Assembly: GCF_001580455.1 (NCBI RefSeq)
Contig: NZ_CP010951.1
Location: 3,311,001 to 3,375,000 of the forward strand
Reading direction: 5' to 3'
DNA from: Ramlibacter tataouinensis
GTDB taxonomy: Bacteria > Pseudomonadota > Gammaproteobacteria > Burkholderiales > Burkholderiaceae_C
DNA: 64,000 nt
This document shows, piece by piece, positions 24,353 through 33,960 of the stretch. The first letter of the stretch is position 1, and the number at the start of each line of letters is the position of its first letter. Under the pieces are notes generated by a model that worked only from the letters and a program-made list of their open reading frames with translations, searched no databases and was not told the origin of the DNA. Position numbers and translations under genes: made by a program.

Positions 24353-24623
24353 TAGGGCCTGCTCACACTGTTTTTGGCAGTGCGAACGCGATCAAAACCG
24401 CGCCAATCCAGGCGCGCGACGAAGCCAAGGCTGGACGCCTTGGCTAGGAGTGCAACGACGAGTGGCGCGGTTTTGATCACGTTCCCTCCGGGTTGCGAGT
24501 CAACAGGGCCCATTGCGTTGTTGTGCCGGCTTGCCGCACGTTGGTGCGACGGCGCCGGCACGCCTAGCACTGAGCCCTGTTGGCTCGCAACGCACAGCCA
24601 AAAACAATGTGAGAAGGCCCTAA
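24352..24623. repeat. Long nested inverted-repeat element
   Basis: The whole spacer between the MFS gene and the protease gene folds on itself. Outer arms are 24352-24384 and 24591-24623 (33 bases, about three mismatches). Inside are two further stems: GATCAAAACCGCGCCA (24390-24405) with its exact complement at 24463-24478, itself enclosing GCCAAGG/CCTTGGC (24424-24430, 24438-24444); and 24493-24512 with 24571-24590 (18 of 20), enclosing GTGCCGGC/GCCGGCAC. The result is a three-way-junction shape. It has no ORF of note. The start or stop codon of each flanking gene falls in an outer arm. Confidence 0.85.
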
Positions 24624-25276
24624 TACCGGCGCTCCAGCACCATCAAGTCGTTGTCGCGCTTCATGCGGAAGCGGTTGAGGAAGCTGTTGCCCAGCAGCAC
24701 GAAGGGCATGTTGGCCGGCACCACCGAGGCCTCCACGTCCCGCAGTTCGATGTCGCCCACGCGCACGGATTCCAGCTTGAGGTGCCAGGTCGGCACCGCG
24801 CCGTTGGCGGTGCTCGCGTAGCCGACGGCGCCGCGCTTGTAGTCCAGGCCGATGCGGCGCGCCAGGGTCTCGCTCAGCGCGACCAGGGTGGCGCCGGTGT
24901 CCACCATGAAGCGCACGGCCTCGCCATTGATGCGGCCCTCGGTCATGAAGTGGCCGCCGTCGCTGGCATGCAGCACGATCACACCGCCGCTGGCGGGAGC
25001 GGCGGCCATGCCGGCGCCCACGCGGACGGGGGAGTCGCCGACGCGTAACTGGCGCCGGCTGCCTTCGATCTCGACCACCGCCTGGTCGCCCGACACCGAC
25101 ACCAGCTTCACGCCCTGGAAGCTCTCACCGGTGGACACCGCCTTGGGGCTGGAGCCGTTGACGATCAACAGCGCCTTGTTGCCGAGCACCCCCTGCAGGC
25201 TCACCTGGGCCTGGCTGGCCGCGCACGCCAGGGCCAGCAGGGCGGCCGCAGTGCTGCGGCGGGCAAGCGGGGGCAT
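24620..25276 (-). CDS. Retropepsin-like periplasmic aspartic protease
   Basis: This 218-residue protein has a signal peptide (LLALACAASQAQ). Its C-terminal half, residues ~95-218, is a clan AA aspartic-protease domain with the single active-site motif FMVDTGATLVALS and the later hydrophobic flap and core FVLLGNSFLNRF. It matches the TIGR02281-type family found widely in proteobacteria. Such proteins have one Asp motif and would act as dimers. ATG 25276 shares one base with the yajQ stop (TGATG), so it is coupled to yajQ; a TTG one codon earlier is less likely. The substrate is unknown. Confidence 0.88.
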   Translation of the reverse strand: MPPLARRSTAAALLALACAASQAQVSLQGVLGNKALLIVNGSSPKAVSTGESFQGVKLVSVSGDQAVVEIEGSRRQLRVGDSPVRVGAGMAAAPASGGVIVLHASDGGHFMTEGRINGEAVRFMVDTGATLVALSETLARRIGLDYKRGAVGYASTANGAVPTWHLKLESVRVGDIELRDVEASVVPANMPFVLLGNSFLNRFRMKRDNDLMVLERRY

Positions 25277-25761
25277 CAATCGCGGAAATTGTTGAAGGAC
25301 AGCGGCACGTCGGCGATTTCCTTGCGGATCAGCGCCATCGCGGCCTGCAGGTCGTCGCGCTTGGCGCCGGTGACGCGCACCGCGTCGCCCTGGATCGAGG
25401 CCTGCACCTTCAGCTTGCTGTCCTTGATGATGCGCTGGATCTTCTTGGCCTGGTCGGACTCGATGCCGCTGCGCACCTTGACGACCTGCTTGACGCGGTC
25501 GCCGCCGATCTTCTGCACCTCGCCCTTGTCGAGGAAGCGCACGTCCACGCTGCGTTTGGTCAGCTTGCCGGTGAGGATGTCCTCCACCTGGACAAGCTGG
25601 AATTCCGCGTCGCCGAACACCGTGATCTCTTTTTCCTTCAGCTCGATGGCCGCCGACGTGCCTTTGAAGTCAAATCGGGTCGCGATCTCCTTCGCGGCGT
25701 TGTCCACGGCGTTGCGCACCTCCACCATGTTCGGCTCGCAAACGGTATCGAAAGAAGGCAT
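25276..25761 (-). CDS. yajQ: YajQ-family nucleotide-binding protein
   Basis: This 161-residue protein starts MPSFDTVCEPN and ends LSFNNFRD, both hallmarks of the YajQ family. It contains TRFDFKGT near residue 27 and the KIQRIIKDSKLKVQ segment in the second ferredoxin-like repeat. Family members bind RNA or cyclic di-GMP and in Xanthomonas act with a LysR regulator. The ATG at 25761 gives the standard N-terminus; an upstream in-frame extension to 25842 is rejected because it would run into murB. It is divergent from murB with 45 bp between start codons. Confidence 0.95.
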   Translation of the reverse strand: MPSFDTVCEPNMVEVRNAVDNAAKEIATRFDFKGTSAAIELKEKEITVFGDAEFQLVQVEDILTGKLTKRSVDVRFLDKGEVQKIGGDRVKQVVKVRSGIESDQAKKIQRIIKDSKLKVQASIQGDAVRVTGAKRDDLQAAMALIRKEIADVPLSFNNFRD

Positions 25762-25806
25762 GGGCTCCCCCAAGGTTCTGCTGTTTCCCAGTGCGACAAT
25801 TCTCCC

Positions 25807-26871
25807 ATGATCGTGGAGCAAAACGTACCCCTGCAAGCGCACAACAGCTTTGGCATCGTGGCCAAGGCGCGCGCGCTGGTGCGTGTGCGCTCGGAAGGCG
25901 ACGTGCTCGAAGTGCTGGCTGATGCCGCGCAGGGCGCCGCCGGGAAATTCGTGCTAGGCGGCGGCAGCAACATCGTGCTGACGGGCGACGTGAAGCCGCT
26001 GGTGCTCAAGGTCGAGATCATGGGCCGCCGGGTGCTGGAAGACGGCCCCCGGGGCGTGGTGATCGAGGCCGGCGCCGGCGAGAACTGGCATGAGTTCGTG
26101 ACCTGGACGCTGGACCAGGGCCATCCGGGCCTGGAGAACCTGGCGCTGATCCCGGGCACCGTGGGCGCCTCGCCGGTGCAGAACGTGGGCGCCTACGGCG
26201 TGGAGCTGCAGGACCGCTTCGACTCGCTCGATGCCATCGACCTGGCGACCGGACGGCTGTTCACGCTCGAAGCCGCGCAGTGCGGCTTCGGCTACCGCGA
26301 CTCGGTATTCAAGCACGCGCCGCCCCGTGACGGCCATGACGGCGCGGTGCCGCTGCGCGGCATGGGCCTGGCCGGACGCGCGCTGATCCTGCGCGTGCGC
26401 TTTCGCCTGCCCAAGCCTTGGAAACCCGTGCTCGACTACCTCGACCTGCAGCGCAAGGTGCACGAGACGGGCATCGCCTCGCCCTCGGCGCGCCAGATCT
26501 ACGACTGGGTGTGCGCCGTCCGCAGCCACAAGCTGCCCGACCCGCGCGTGCTCGGCAATGCAGGCAGCTTCTTCAAGAACCCGACGGTCACGCCGGAGCA
26601 GTGCCAGGACATCATCGCCCGCGAGCCCAAGATCGTGCACTACCCGATGCCCGACGGCACGGTGAAGCTGGCGGCCGGCTGGCTGATCGATGCCTGCGGC
26701 TGGAAGGGCAAATCGGTCGGCAACGCCGGCGTCTACGAGAAACAGGCGCTGGTGCTGGTCAACCGTGGCGGCGCCACCGGCGGCGAGGTGGTGACCCTGG
26801 CGCGCGCCATCCAGACCAGCGTCTACGAACGGTTCGGCATCCGGCTCGAGCCGGAACCGGTGGTGGTCTAG
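25807..26871 (+). CDS. murB: UDP-N-acetylenolpyruvoylglucosamine reductase
   Basis: MurB reduces the enolpyruvyl group to lactyl in UDP-MurNAc synthesis using FAD and NADPH. The 354-residue protein is the E. coli-type (type I) form. Visible are the N-terminal HNSFGI, the FAD-binding GGGSNIVLT near residue 53, the IPGTVGASPVQNVGAYGVE segment, split by the conserved glycines, near residue 118, and the catalytic Ser/Glu region GNAGSFFKNP near residue 253. The gene stands alone on the plus strand, divergent from yajQ. Confidence 0.96.
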   Translation: MIVEQNVPLQAHNSFGIVAKARALVRVRSEGDVLEVLADAAQGAAGKFVLGGGSNIVLTGDVKPLVLKVEIMGRRVLEDGPRGVVIEAGAGENWHEFVTWTLDQGHPGLENLALIPGTVGASPVQNVGAYGVELQDRFDSLDAIDLATGRLFTLEAAQCGFGYRDSVFKHAPPRDGHDGAVPLRGMGLAGRALILRVRFRLPKPWKPVLDYLDLQRKVHETGIASPSARQIYDWVCAVRSHKLPDPRVLGNAGSFFKNPTVTPEQCQDIIAREPKIVHYPMPDGTVKLAAGWLIDACGWKGKSVGNAGVYEKQALVLVNRGGATGGEVVTLARAIQTSVYERFGIRLEPEPVVV

Positions 26872-26981
26872 GCCGGCTGGCAAGGCCCTGACGGCTCTGC
26901 TTCCCTGTCGGCGCAGGACTACGCGCCAGATGGCCGCCAGCCGCGATAGTCGAGGACAAAGACGAGTCCTCAAGCGCCCGC

Positions 26982-28811
26982 ATGCTCTGCTTTCGCCGCG
27001 CGTACGCAGCCGCCACCGTGGCGTTCGCGCTGTGGCTGGCGGCGCCCGCGTTGGCGCAGGAGTCGCAGCAGGAACAGCTGCCTGAGCCCACCGGCCCGTC
27101 CTTCAGCATCGATGTCCGCGCCCCCAAGGAACTGCGCGCGCTGCTGGAGCAGCACATGGAGCTGCGTCGTTACCGTGAGGTGCCGGACCTGGACGAGGTC
27201 GAGCTGGCGCGCCTGATCGTGCTGGCCGAGCGCAACGTGCGCGAACTGCTGGCCACCCAGGGCTACTTCGAGCCGGCCGTGTCGATCCGCCGCGAAGAGG
27301 GCACGGGCGGCAAGCCGGTGATCGTGGTGGAGGTGGAGCCGCACCGGCCGACCCAGGTCGGCGAGGTCAAGATCGACTTCGAAGGCGACATTGCGCAGAC
27401 CACCGACCGCGGCGCCGTGGCACAGCGCGAGGAAATCCTCAAGGGCTGGCGGCTGCCGTCCGGCCGCCGCTTCAGCCAGGAGCAATGGCAGGATGCCAAG
27501 ACCCAGGCCTTGCGCCAGCTGACCCAGCGGCGCTACCCCGCGGGGAAAGTGAGCTACAGCCTCGCGGACGTGGATGCGCCCTCCGCCAGCGCCGCGCTGG
27601 GCCTGCGGCTGGATTCCGGCCCGGTGTTCCGGTACGGACCGACGCAGGTCAGTGGCGTGAGCCGCTATGACCCGGTGATCGCGCCCCGGCTCGCGCGCCT
27701 GCCGGTGGGCGCGACCTACGACCAGGAGGACATCACGCAGGCCCAGCTGCGCCTGACCGGCAGCGGCTACTTCGATTCCGCCTTCATCGTCGTCGACCCC
27801 GAGAGCGACCCCCAGGCGGCACCGGTGCAGGTGTCGGTGCGCGAGGCGCCGCTGAACCGCGTGGTGCTGGGACTGGGCGTGTCCACCGACAGCGGCGCAC
27901 GCGCCTCGCTGGAGCATCGCTACAACGAGGTGCCAGGGATCCGATGGCGCGCCGTGACCAAGCTGCAGCTGGAGCGCAAGTCGCCGTACGCGCAGACCGA
28001 GTGGACGGCGATTCCGGATGAACGAGGCTGGCGCTGGGGCACCTTGGTGCGTGTGGAGCGAGTGGACGACGGAACCCTGGTCACCGATGCCCAGCGCCTG
28101 CGCGTGGGCCGCACCTGGGCCGGCAGCCACATCGAACGCAACGTCTATGTGCAGTACGACCGCGCCGACGTCGCGGTGGCGGAGGGCGTGTCCGAGGCCA
28201 GCATCCCGGACACGGGTGACGGCACTTCGCTCAGCGTGAACTACGTGTGGACCGGCCGCTACTTCGACCGCCTGCCCTTTCCCACGCGCGGCTACGGCGT
28301 CGGCTTCGAGCTCGGCGGCGGCTACACGCTGACCGGCAGCAAGAGCCCCTTCCAGCGAACCGTGCTCCGCGGCCTGGTCCTGTGGCCGCTGACTTCGGGC
28401 CGCATACAGTTTCGCGCCGAGGCCGGTGCGGTGTTTGCCAGGGACGACGCCGAAGTGCCTTCCGCCCAGCTGTTTCGCACCGGGGGCGATAACTCGGTGC
28501 GCGGCTACGGCTACCGTGACATCGGCGTGCAGAACGCGAACGGCGTGATCTCGCCCGGCCGCTTCATGACGGTGGGCAGCCTGGAGTGGCAACGGCCGAT
28601 CCGGCGCGGCGGCGTGGAAACCAACCTGGAGAGCGCCGTCTTCGTCGATGTCGGCGCCGTCAGCGACCGCCCCTCGAACCTGCGCCCCGAGGTCGGCGCC
28701 GGCGTCGGGGTGCGCTACAAGAGCCCGCTCGGACCGCTGCAAGTCGACCTGGCGTACGGCTTCGAGCCGAAGCAGGTGCGGCTGCACTTCAACATCGGGG
28801 TCACGTTCTGA
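26982..28811 (+). CDS. tamA: TamA-like outer-membrane assembly protein (BamA/Omp85 family)
   Basis: TamA works with TamB in moving proteins or lipids to the outer membrane. The 609-residue product has a signal peptide (LAAPALAQ), POTRA-type repeats over residues ~40-280 and a C-terminal 16-strand barrel. The Omp85 barrel signature is visible as FRTGGDNSVRGYGYRDIG, and the protein ends in a strand with terminal Phe (LHFNIGVTF), the outer-membrane sorting motif. The tamB gene starts 15 bp downstream. The pairing with tamB makes the identification firm. Confidence 0.93.
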   Translation: MLCFRRAYAAATVAFALWLAAPALAQESQQEQLPEPTGPSFSIDVRAPKELRALLEQHMELRRYREVPDLDEVELARLIVLAERNVRELLATQGYFEPAVSIRREEGTGGKPVIVVEVEPHRPTQVGEVKIDFEGDIAQTTDRGAVAQREEILKGWRLPSGRRFSQEQWQDAKTQALRQLTQRRYPAGKVSYSLADVDAPSASAALGLRLDSGPVFRYGPTQVSGVSRYDPVIAPRLARLPVGATYDQEDITQAQLRLTGSGYFDSAFIVVDPESDPQAAPVQVSVREAPLNRVVLGLGVSTDSGARASLEHRYNEVPGIRWRAVTKLQLERKSPYAQTEWTAIPDERGWRWGTLVRVERVDDGTLVTDAQRLRVGRTWAGSHIERNVYVQYDRADVAVAEGVSEASIPDTGDGTSLSVNYVWTGRYFDRLPFPTRGYGVGFELGGGYTLTGSKSPFQRTVLRGLVLWPLTSGRIQFRAEAGAVFARDDAEVPSAQLFRTGGDNSVRGYGYRDIGVQNANGVISPGRFMTVGSLEWQRPIRRGGVETNLESAVFVDVGAVSDRPSNLRPEVGAGVGVRYKSPLGPLQVDLAYGFEPKQVRLHFNIGVTF

Positions 28812-28826
28812 CTCCGTGGGACTGAG

Positions 28827-31800
28827 ATGCGCGCCGCCATCGCCACTGCATTGAAATGGTTCGGCGCCCTGTTGCTGGGCGCGCTGCTCCTGCTGGTGCT
28901 GGCGGCCGCCGGGCTGTGGTGGTGGACTGGCACCCAGTCGTCGCTGGACTGGGCGCTGGCGCAGGCGGCGAAGTCGCAGCCGCTCACCGTGCAGGACGCG
29001 ACCGGTTCGCTGCGCACGGGGCTGCAGGCCCGGCAGCTGCGATGGGAGCACGAAGGCCTGAAGGTCGAAGCCGAAGGCGTGCGGCTCGCGTGGCAGCCGC
29101 TCGCGCTGGCGCGATCCACGCTGCGGGTGGACCACCTGCATGCAGCGCGCCTGCGCATCGAGGACCAGCGGCCGCCCCAGCACACCTCGCTGCCGGAATC
29201 GCTGGCGCTCCCGCTGCGCATCGAGCTCGGCGAGCTGCGGATCGGCCAACTGCAGTGGGTGGCGCCCGGCCGCAGCGTCGAGATCAGCGACATCGCGGGC
29301 CGCTATGACTTCGACCTCACCCGGCATCGCGCGCAGCTCACCAGCCTGCACTGGATGGGTGGCGACTACGCGGGCGAGGTCAGCCTGGGCGCGCGCGGCA
29401 ATCTGCCCCTGCAGGCGCGCCTGCAAGGGCGGCTGGCGGCGAAGGTGCCCGGGGGCGCCGACCTGCCGCTGATCCTGAACGCCTCGGCCGAGGGTCCCCT
29501 GGCCGACCTGCAGGCGCGCGTTGAACTGAACGGCCAGCCCGATTCGTCCGCTGCGAACACCCGGGTCACGGCCACGGCGCGCATCACGCCCTGGTCCGCG
29601 CCGGTGCTGCCGCAGGCCCAGGCCGAGTTCCGCCAGCTCGATGCCGGCGCGCTCTGGCCGCAGGCGCCGCGCACCTCGTTGTCGGGACGGGCGCGCGTGC
29701 AGCCTGCCGGTACGGGGACCTGGACCATCGGCGTGGAGGCGAGCAACGCCGTCCCCGGACCCTGGGACCACAGCCAATTGCCGCTGGAGCGCCTGAGCGC
29801 GGCGCTGGAGTGGCGCGAGGACGGCATCGCCCGCCTGCGCACGCTGCAAGCCCGCGTGGGGGGCGGCGAACTGAGCGCCAGCGGCGAACTGCAGGGCAGC
29901 GACAGCTGGAGCGTGAATGCCAGCCTGCGCGACGTCAATCCCGCTGCCGTGTACAGCGGACTGGTGCCGCTGCCTGTGAGCGGCACCGCGCAGGTCAAGG
30001 GCGATGCACGCGGCATCGACTTCGTCGCGGACCTGAATGCCATCGGTGAGATGCCGCCGGGTGCCCGGCGTGATGCGAGTGCGGACCTGGCCGCGCTGGA
30101 GCTGCGATCGGCGAGTGCGCGCGGCCGCTGGTCCGCGGGGCTGTTGTCGATATTCGCCCTGGACCTGCGCACTGCCGACGCCACGCTGAGCGGTAACCTG
30201 GAGTTCCGGCCGCAGGGGCCTGGCGGCGGCGGCAAACTGACCTTGGCTGCGCCGGGCCTGACGGTGACGGTGGACGGCCGGATGTCGGAGACGGCCGGCG
30301 CGGGCCGTGCGCAGCTGGTGAGCAACAGCCTGCCGCAGGCCCTGGCCTGGCTGGCCCGTCTGCCAGGCGTTCCCGATGAGATTGGCCAGGTCATCGCGGA
30401 GGGCCGGGCCGAGGCGCAACTCGACTGGCAGGGCGGGTGGCGCAACCCGAACGTGCAGGCGCGGCTGGCTGCGCCATTGGTCATCGTGCCGGCGGGTCCT
30501 TCGCCCTGGCGGGTGCGCGACATCAACGCCAGCGTCGAAGGGCGACTGGCCGATGCGCAGATGCGCCTGCGCGCGCGCGCCGAGCAGGGTCCTCGCAGCG
30601 CCAGCATCGACGTGGCCGGACGTGGCGGGCAGCGCGGCGCGCAGGCGAATGCGCCCTGGCTGGGCCAGATCACGGCCCTCGATGCCACCGCCATCGACCC
30701 GGCCGTGGGCAAGGGGCCGTGGACCTTCAAGTTGCAGGCGCCGTTCGACTGGCGCTGGTCGTCCGGGCGTTTCGAGGCTGGCGCCGGGCAGGCGCTGCTG
30801 AACGCGCCACGCGAAGGCGCACCGGCGCAGGTGGCCTGGGACACCGTGCGGTGGGCCGGCGGCGAGCTTTACACGGCCGGGCGTTTGCAGGGCTTGCCGC
30901 TCGCATGGATCGAGCTGGCCGGTGCCTTGCAGTTGCCTGGGTCGGTGGTCACCGGCGACATGCTGTTCGACGCGGTGTGGGACGCGCGCCTCGGCCCTTC
31001 GCCCCGCGTCCGCGCATCGCTGGTCCGCAGCCGCGGCGACCTCACGCTGCTCGCGGAGTCGGGGCAGGGGCAGATCGCGCGGGTGGCGGCGGGCGTGCGT
31101 GATGCGCGCCTGGCGCTCGAAGGCGACGGCGATGCCTTGACCGTGACACTGCGCTGGGACAGCGAGCGCGCCGGCAGCGCCGATGGCCGAATCGCGACGA
31201 AGCTGCTGCGTAGCGGCGACGCGGGCTGGCAGTGGCCGCAGGAGGCGCCCCTGTCGGGGACCCTGCGCGCGCGCTTGCCGCGCATCGGCGTGTGGTCCCT
31301 GCTCGCGCCGCCGGGCTGGCGGCTGCGCGGCGCACTGGCGGCCGACGTGACCATCGCCGGCACGCGCGCGAGTCCGCAGCTGTCCGGCAGCCTGAACGCC
31401 GACGACCTGGCGCTGCGCTCGGTGGCCGACGGCTTCGAGATGCAGGGTGGCCGCATGCGCGCGCGCCTGGACGGACAGCACCTGCTGGTCGACGAATTCA
31501 GCCTGCGCGGTCCCGGCGAGGATGGCGGCACGGTCAATGCCACCGGCGAAGCGAACTGGGCGGCCTCGGGCCCGCAGGTGCGAATGAACGTGCAGGCGCA
31601 ACGGCTTCGCGCCAGTACCCGGTCCGACCGGCAGCTGACGATCTCCGGCACGGTCACGGCGCAACGCGATGCTTCGGGCACCATCGTCAATGGCAAGCTG
31701 GAGGTGGACCAGGCGCTGATCGTGCTGCCCGAGGAGGGCACGCCCAAGCTCGGCGACGACGTGACCGTGCGCGGCGCCCCGGCGCTGGCTCCGCGTGTCC

Positions 31801-32540
31801 CGGCGCGGGCCGACGATGCCGGAACCGGCAGCGATCGGCTGCAACTGGCCGTGGAAGTGGACCTGGGCCGGGACTTCCGCGTGCGCGGCTTGGGCATTGA
31901 CACGCGCTTGGTCGGCTCTGTCACTGTGTCGGGCCAGTCGCTGGCGGCGCCCCGGCTGGCCGGCACCATACGCACCCGCGGTGGTGAATACCGGGCCTAC
32001 GGCCAGCACCTCGAGATCGAGCGCGGCCTCATCCGTTTCACGGGACCGGTGGACAACCCGGTGCTGGACATCCTGGCGATTCGCCCGAACATGCCGCAGC
32101 AGCGCGTGGGCGTGCGCATCAGCGGCACGGCCCTGGTGCCGCGCGTGCAGCTCTATTCCGATCCCGACCTGCCCGATGCGGAGAAGCTCTCATGGCTGGT
32201 GACCGGCCGGGCCTCGCCGGAGGGCGGTGCCGAGGCGGCCCTGCTGCAGGAGGCGGCACTGGCGATGCTGGCGAAACGCGCGGGCGGCCCGGAGCGTGGT
32301 TTCGCCAGCGCGTTCGGCCTGGACCAACTGTCCGTGAGCAATGCCGGCGCCGAAGGCCCCTCGGTCACGGTGGGCAAACGCTTCGGCCGCAACCTGTACG
32401 CTTCCTACGAGCGCAGCTTGTCCGGCGCCCTGGGCACGCTCTCGCTCTTCTACGACGTCACGCGGCGCCTGACGGTGCGCGCGCAGACCAGCGGCGAGCG
32501 CAACGCGCTGGACCTGATCTACACCTTCACCTTCGATTGA
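28827..32540 (+). CDS. tamB: Translocation and assembly module protein TamB
   Basis: TamB is a 1237-residue AsmA-like envelope protein. One N-terminal membrane anchor (residues ~9-30) is followed by a very long repetitive beta-helical groove, as expected for bridging the periplasm. The C-terminal TamB (DUF490) domain includes GLGIDTRLVGSV, the LEIERGLIRFTGPVDNPVLD region and the terminal TFTFD. It is paired with tamA. Its 3' end overlaps the 3' end of the convergent nnrS gene by 22 bp. Confidence 0.94.
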   Translation: MRAAIATALKWFGALLLGALLLLVLAAAGLWWWTGTQSSLDWALAQAAKSQPLTVQDATGSLRTGLQARQLRWEHEGLKVEAEGVRLAWQPLALARSTLRVDHLHAARLRIEDQRPPQHTSLPESLALPLRIELGELRIGQLQWVAPGRSVEISDIAGRYDFDLTRHRAQLTSLHWMGGDYAGEVSLGARGNLPLQARLQGRLAAKVPGGADLPLILNASAEGPLADLQARVELNGQPDSSAANTRVTATARITPWSAPVLPQAQAEFRQLDAGALWPQAPRTSLSGRARVQPAGTGTWTIGVEASNAVPGPWDHSQLPLERLSAALEWREDGIARLRTLQARVGGGELSASGELQGSDSWSVNASLRDVNPAAVYSGLVPLPVSGTAQVKGDARGIDFVADLNAIGEMPPGARRDASADLAALELRSASARGRWSAGLLSIFALDLRTADATLSGNLEFRPQGPGGGGKLTLAAPGLTVTVDGRMSETAGAGRAQLVSNSLPQALAWLARLPGVPDEIGQVIAEGRAEAQLDWQGGWRNPNVQARLAAPLVIVPAGPSPWRVRDINASVEGRLADAQMRLRARAEQGPRSASIDVAGRGGQRGAQANAPWLGQITALDATAIDPAVGKGPWTFKLQAPFDWRWSSGRFEAGAGQALLNAPREGAPAQVAWDTVRWAGGELYTAGRLQGLPLAWIELAGALQLPGSVVTGDMLFDAVWDARLGPSPRVRASLVRSRGDLTLLAESGQGQIARVAAGVRDARLALEGDGDALTVTLRWDSERAGSADGRIATKLLRSGDAGWQWPQEAPLSGTLRARLPRIGVWSLLAPPGWRLRGALAADVTIAGTRASPQLSGSLNADDLALRSVADGFEMQGGRMRARLDGQHLLVDEFSLRGPGEDGGTVNATGEANWAASGPQVRMNVQAQRLRASTRSDRQLTISGTVTAQRDASGTIVNGKLEVDQALIVLPEEGTPKLGDDVTVRGAPALAPRVPARADDAGTGSDRLQLAVEVDLGRDFRVRGLGIDTRLVGSVTVSGQSLAAPRLAGTIRTRGGEYRAYGQHLEIERGLIRFTGPVDNPVLDILAIRPNMPQQRVGVRISGTALVPRVQLYSDPDLPDAEKLSWLVTGRASPEGGAEAALLQEAALAMLAKRAGGPERGFASAFGLDQLSVSNAGAEGPSVTVGKRFGRNLYASYERSLSGALGTLSLFYDVTRRLTVRAQTSGERNALDLIYTFTFD

Positions 32541-33622
32541 CCAGCGCCGTGCACGCGCCGCCATGCCATGGCCGCACCCGCCACCGTCAGCGCGAACAGC
32601 GCGATCGCGGCGGCATTGAAGACCGCGCCCTGGGCGCGCCAGCCGGGCAGGCCACCGGGGACCAGCCGCAGCAGCAGGGAGGCATGCAGGGCCGCCAGCG
32701 GCAGGTAGAAGAAGCCGCCGAAGCGCAGCTTGACGCCGGCGACGGCCGGCAGGATCACCGGCGCGTGGCCCATGATCATGGAGACGATGAAGCCCAGTCC
32801 CAGCGCATGCAGGGCGGCGTCGCGCGCGGGCGCGCCCAGCGCCATGGCCGCCCAGGCGAGGCCGCCGACCGCCAGCCAGACGTAGCCGCTGAGCAGGCAT
32901 ACCGCCATGTAGCGCGAAAGCCCGTTGGCATGCACCGTGCGCCGCGCGATGTCGAAGCTGAACAGCCAGACGGCCAGCGCCACCAGCGCGGCGCCGAACA
33001 GCACGCCGCCGGCCGCCGGCGACAAGGCGCTCAGCCCGGCGCCCAGCACCAGCGCGGCCAGCACGCCCTGCAGCAGAGGCTGCGCGGCCGACCGCCGGCG
33101 CATCAGCCGCGTCATCTCCAGCCGCTCGGCCGCGATGGTCATGATCAGGAACGCGAACCACCAGGCCGGCACCGCGGCGCCGCCGGTGTCGAGCGCGAAC
33201 AGCACATTGCCGGCCAGCCAGGCCAGCGCGCTGGCGACCAGCAGCGCGGTGTGGCCTGCCCACTGCCGCAGCAGCAGTGCGATGTTGACGCCGGTGAAGG
33301 CCAGCGCGGCCAGCACCAGCAGGACGCGCGCCGGCAGCCCGGCGCCGGCCAGCAGGCAAACGCCGGCCAGCCCCGAGGCCAAGGGCGCGATCCAGGCGAG
33401 CCTGTGCTTGGCGGCCGTTGCCCGTTCGATGCCGATCACCGTCCCCAGGAAGCCGCAGGTCATCAGCGCGGCGTGCGCCAGTGCGGCGCGCGGCAGCCAG
33501 GCCGCATCGGCGCCGCCCGGCAGCACGATGCCCACGCGCAGCAGGCCGCCAGCGATGCCGGCCAGCAGCGACAGCGCGACGCAGGCCACCAGCAGCACGG
33601 CGATCGGCTTGCGGCCTACCAT
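32519..33622 (-). CDS. nnrS: NnrS family membrane protein
   Basis: NnrS proteins are haem- and copper-binding membrane proteins tied to nitric-oxide stress. The 367-residue product from ATG 33622 (MVGRKPIAVLL) has about 12 hydrophobic segments. Typical features are HAALMTCGFLGTVIGIER near residue 55 and MIMGHAPVILPAV near residue 280. An upstream in-frame start at 33667 is less likely. The start overlaps the stop of the MIP18-like gene by 7 bp, placing it last in the Rrf2-sufT-nnrS unit next to the NO reductase. It ends overlapping tamB by 22 bp on the opposite strand. Confidence 0.9.
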   Translation of the reverse strand: MVGRKPIAVLLVACVALSLLAGIAGGLLRVGIVLPGGADAAWLPRAALAHAALMTCGFLGTVIGIERATAAKHRLAWIAPLASGLAGVCLLAGAGLPARVLLVLAALAFTGVNIALLLRQWAGHTALLVASALAWLAGNVLFALDTGGAAVPAWWFAFLIMTIAAERLEMTRLMRRRSAAQPLLQGVLAALVLGAGLSALSPAAGGVLFGAALVALAVWLFSFDIARRTVHANGLSRYMAVCLLSGYVWLAVGGLAWAAMALGAPARDAALHALGLGFIVSMIMGHAPVILPAVAGVKLRFGGFFYLPLAALHASLLLRLVPGGLPGWRAQGAVFNAAAIALFALTVAGAAMAWRRVHGAGQSKVKV

Positions 33623-33960
33623 CCCATGAACAGCCGTGCCTTGTCGCTCATGCGCTGCGGCGTCCACGGCGGCTCCCAGACCAGTTCGACGTGGATCAGC
33701 ATGTCTTCGGGCAACGCGCGGTCGAGTTCGGTCTCGATGTCGCTCACGATCACGTCGGCCACCGGGCAGGCGGCCGAGGTCATGGTGACGTGCACGTCGA
33801 GCCGCTTGTCCTGCACCGTCACCAGGTAGACCAGGCCGACGTCGACGATGTTCAGCGCCACTTCCGGATCGACCACGCGCTCGAGCGCGTCCGTCACCAC
33901 CGGCAGCAGCTCATCCGGGCCTTCCCATTCGAAGCGTTCTTCGCTCATTGGATGGCTCAT
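33616..33960 (-). CDS. Metal-sulfur cluster assembly factor, MIP18/SufT-like
   Basis: This 114-residue protein belongs to the MIP18 (DUF59) family, whose members help mature Fe-S proteins. The family core DALERVVDPEVALNIVDVGLV is near residue 25, and the conserved Cys lies in MTSAACPVAD near residue 70. The ATG at 33960 follows GGGAG with 6 bp spacing and overlaps the Rrf2 stop by 4 bp (ATGA); MSEERF four codons later is an alternative. Its place between an Rrf2 regulator and nnrS suggests repair of NO-damaged Fe-S clusters, an inference. Confidence 0.88.
   Translation of the reverse strand: MSHPMSEERFEWEGPDELLPVVTDALERVVDPEVALNIVDVGLVYLVTVQDKRLDVHVTMTSAACPVADVIVSDIETELDRALPEDMLIHVELVWEPPWTPQRMSDKARLFMGW

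Noticed and set aside
26970..32009. 1679-codon minus-strand ORF opposite tamA and tamB
   Set aside because: Composition is typical of an antisense frame, and the plus strand carries recognisable TamA and TamB.
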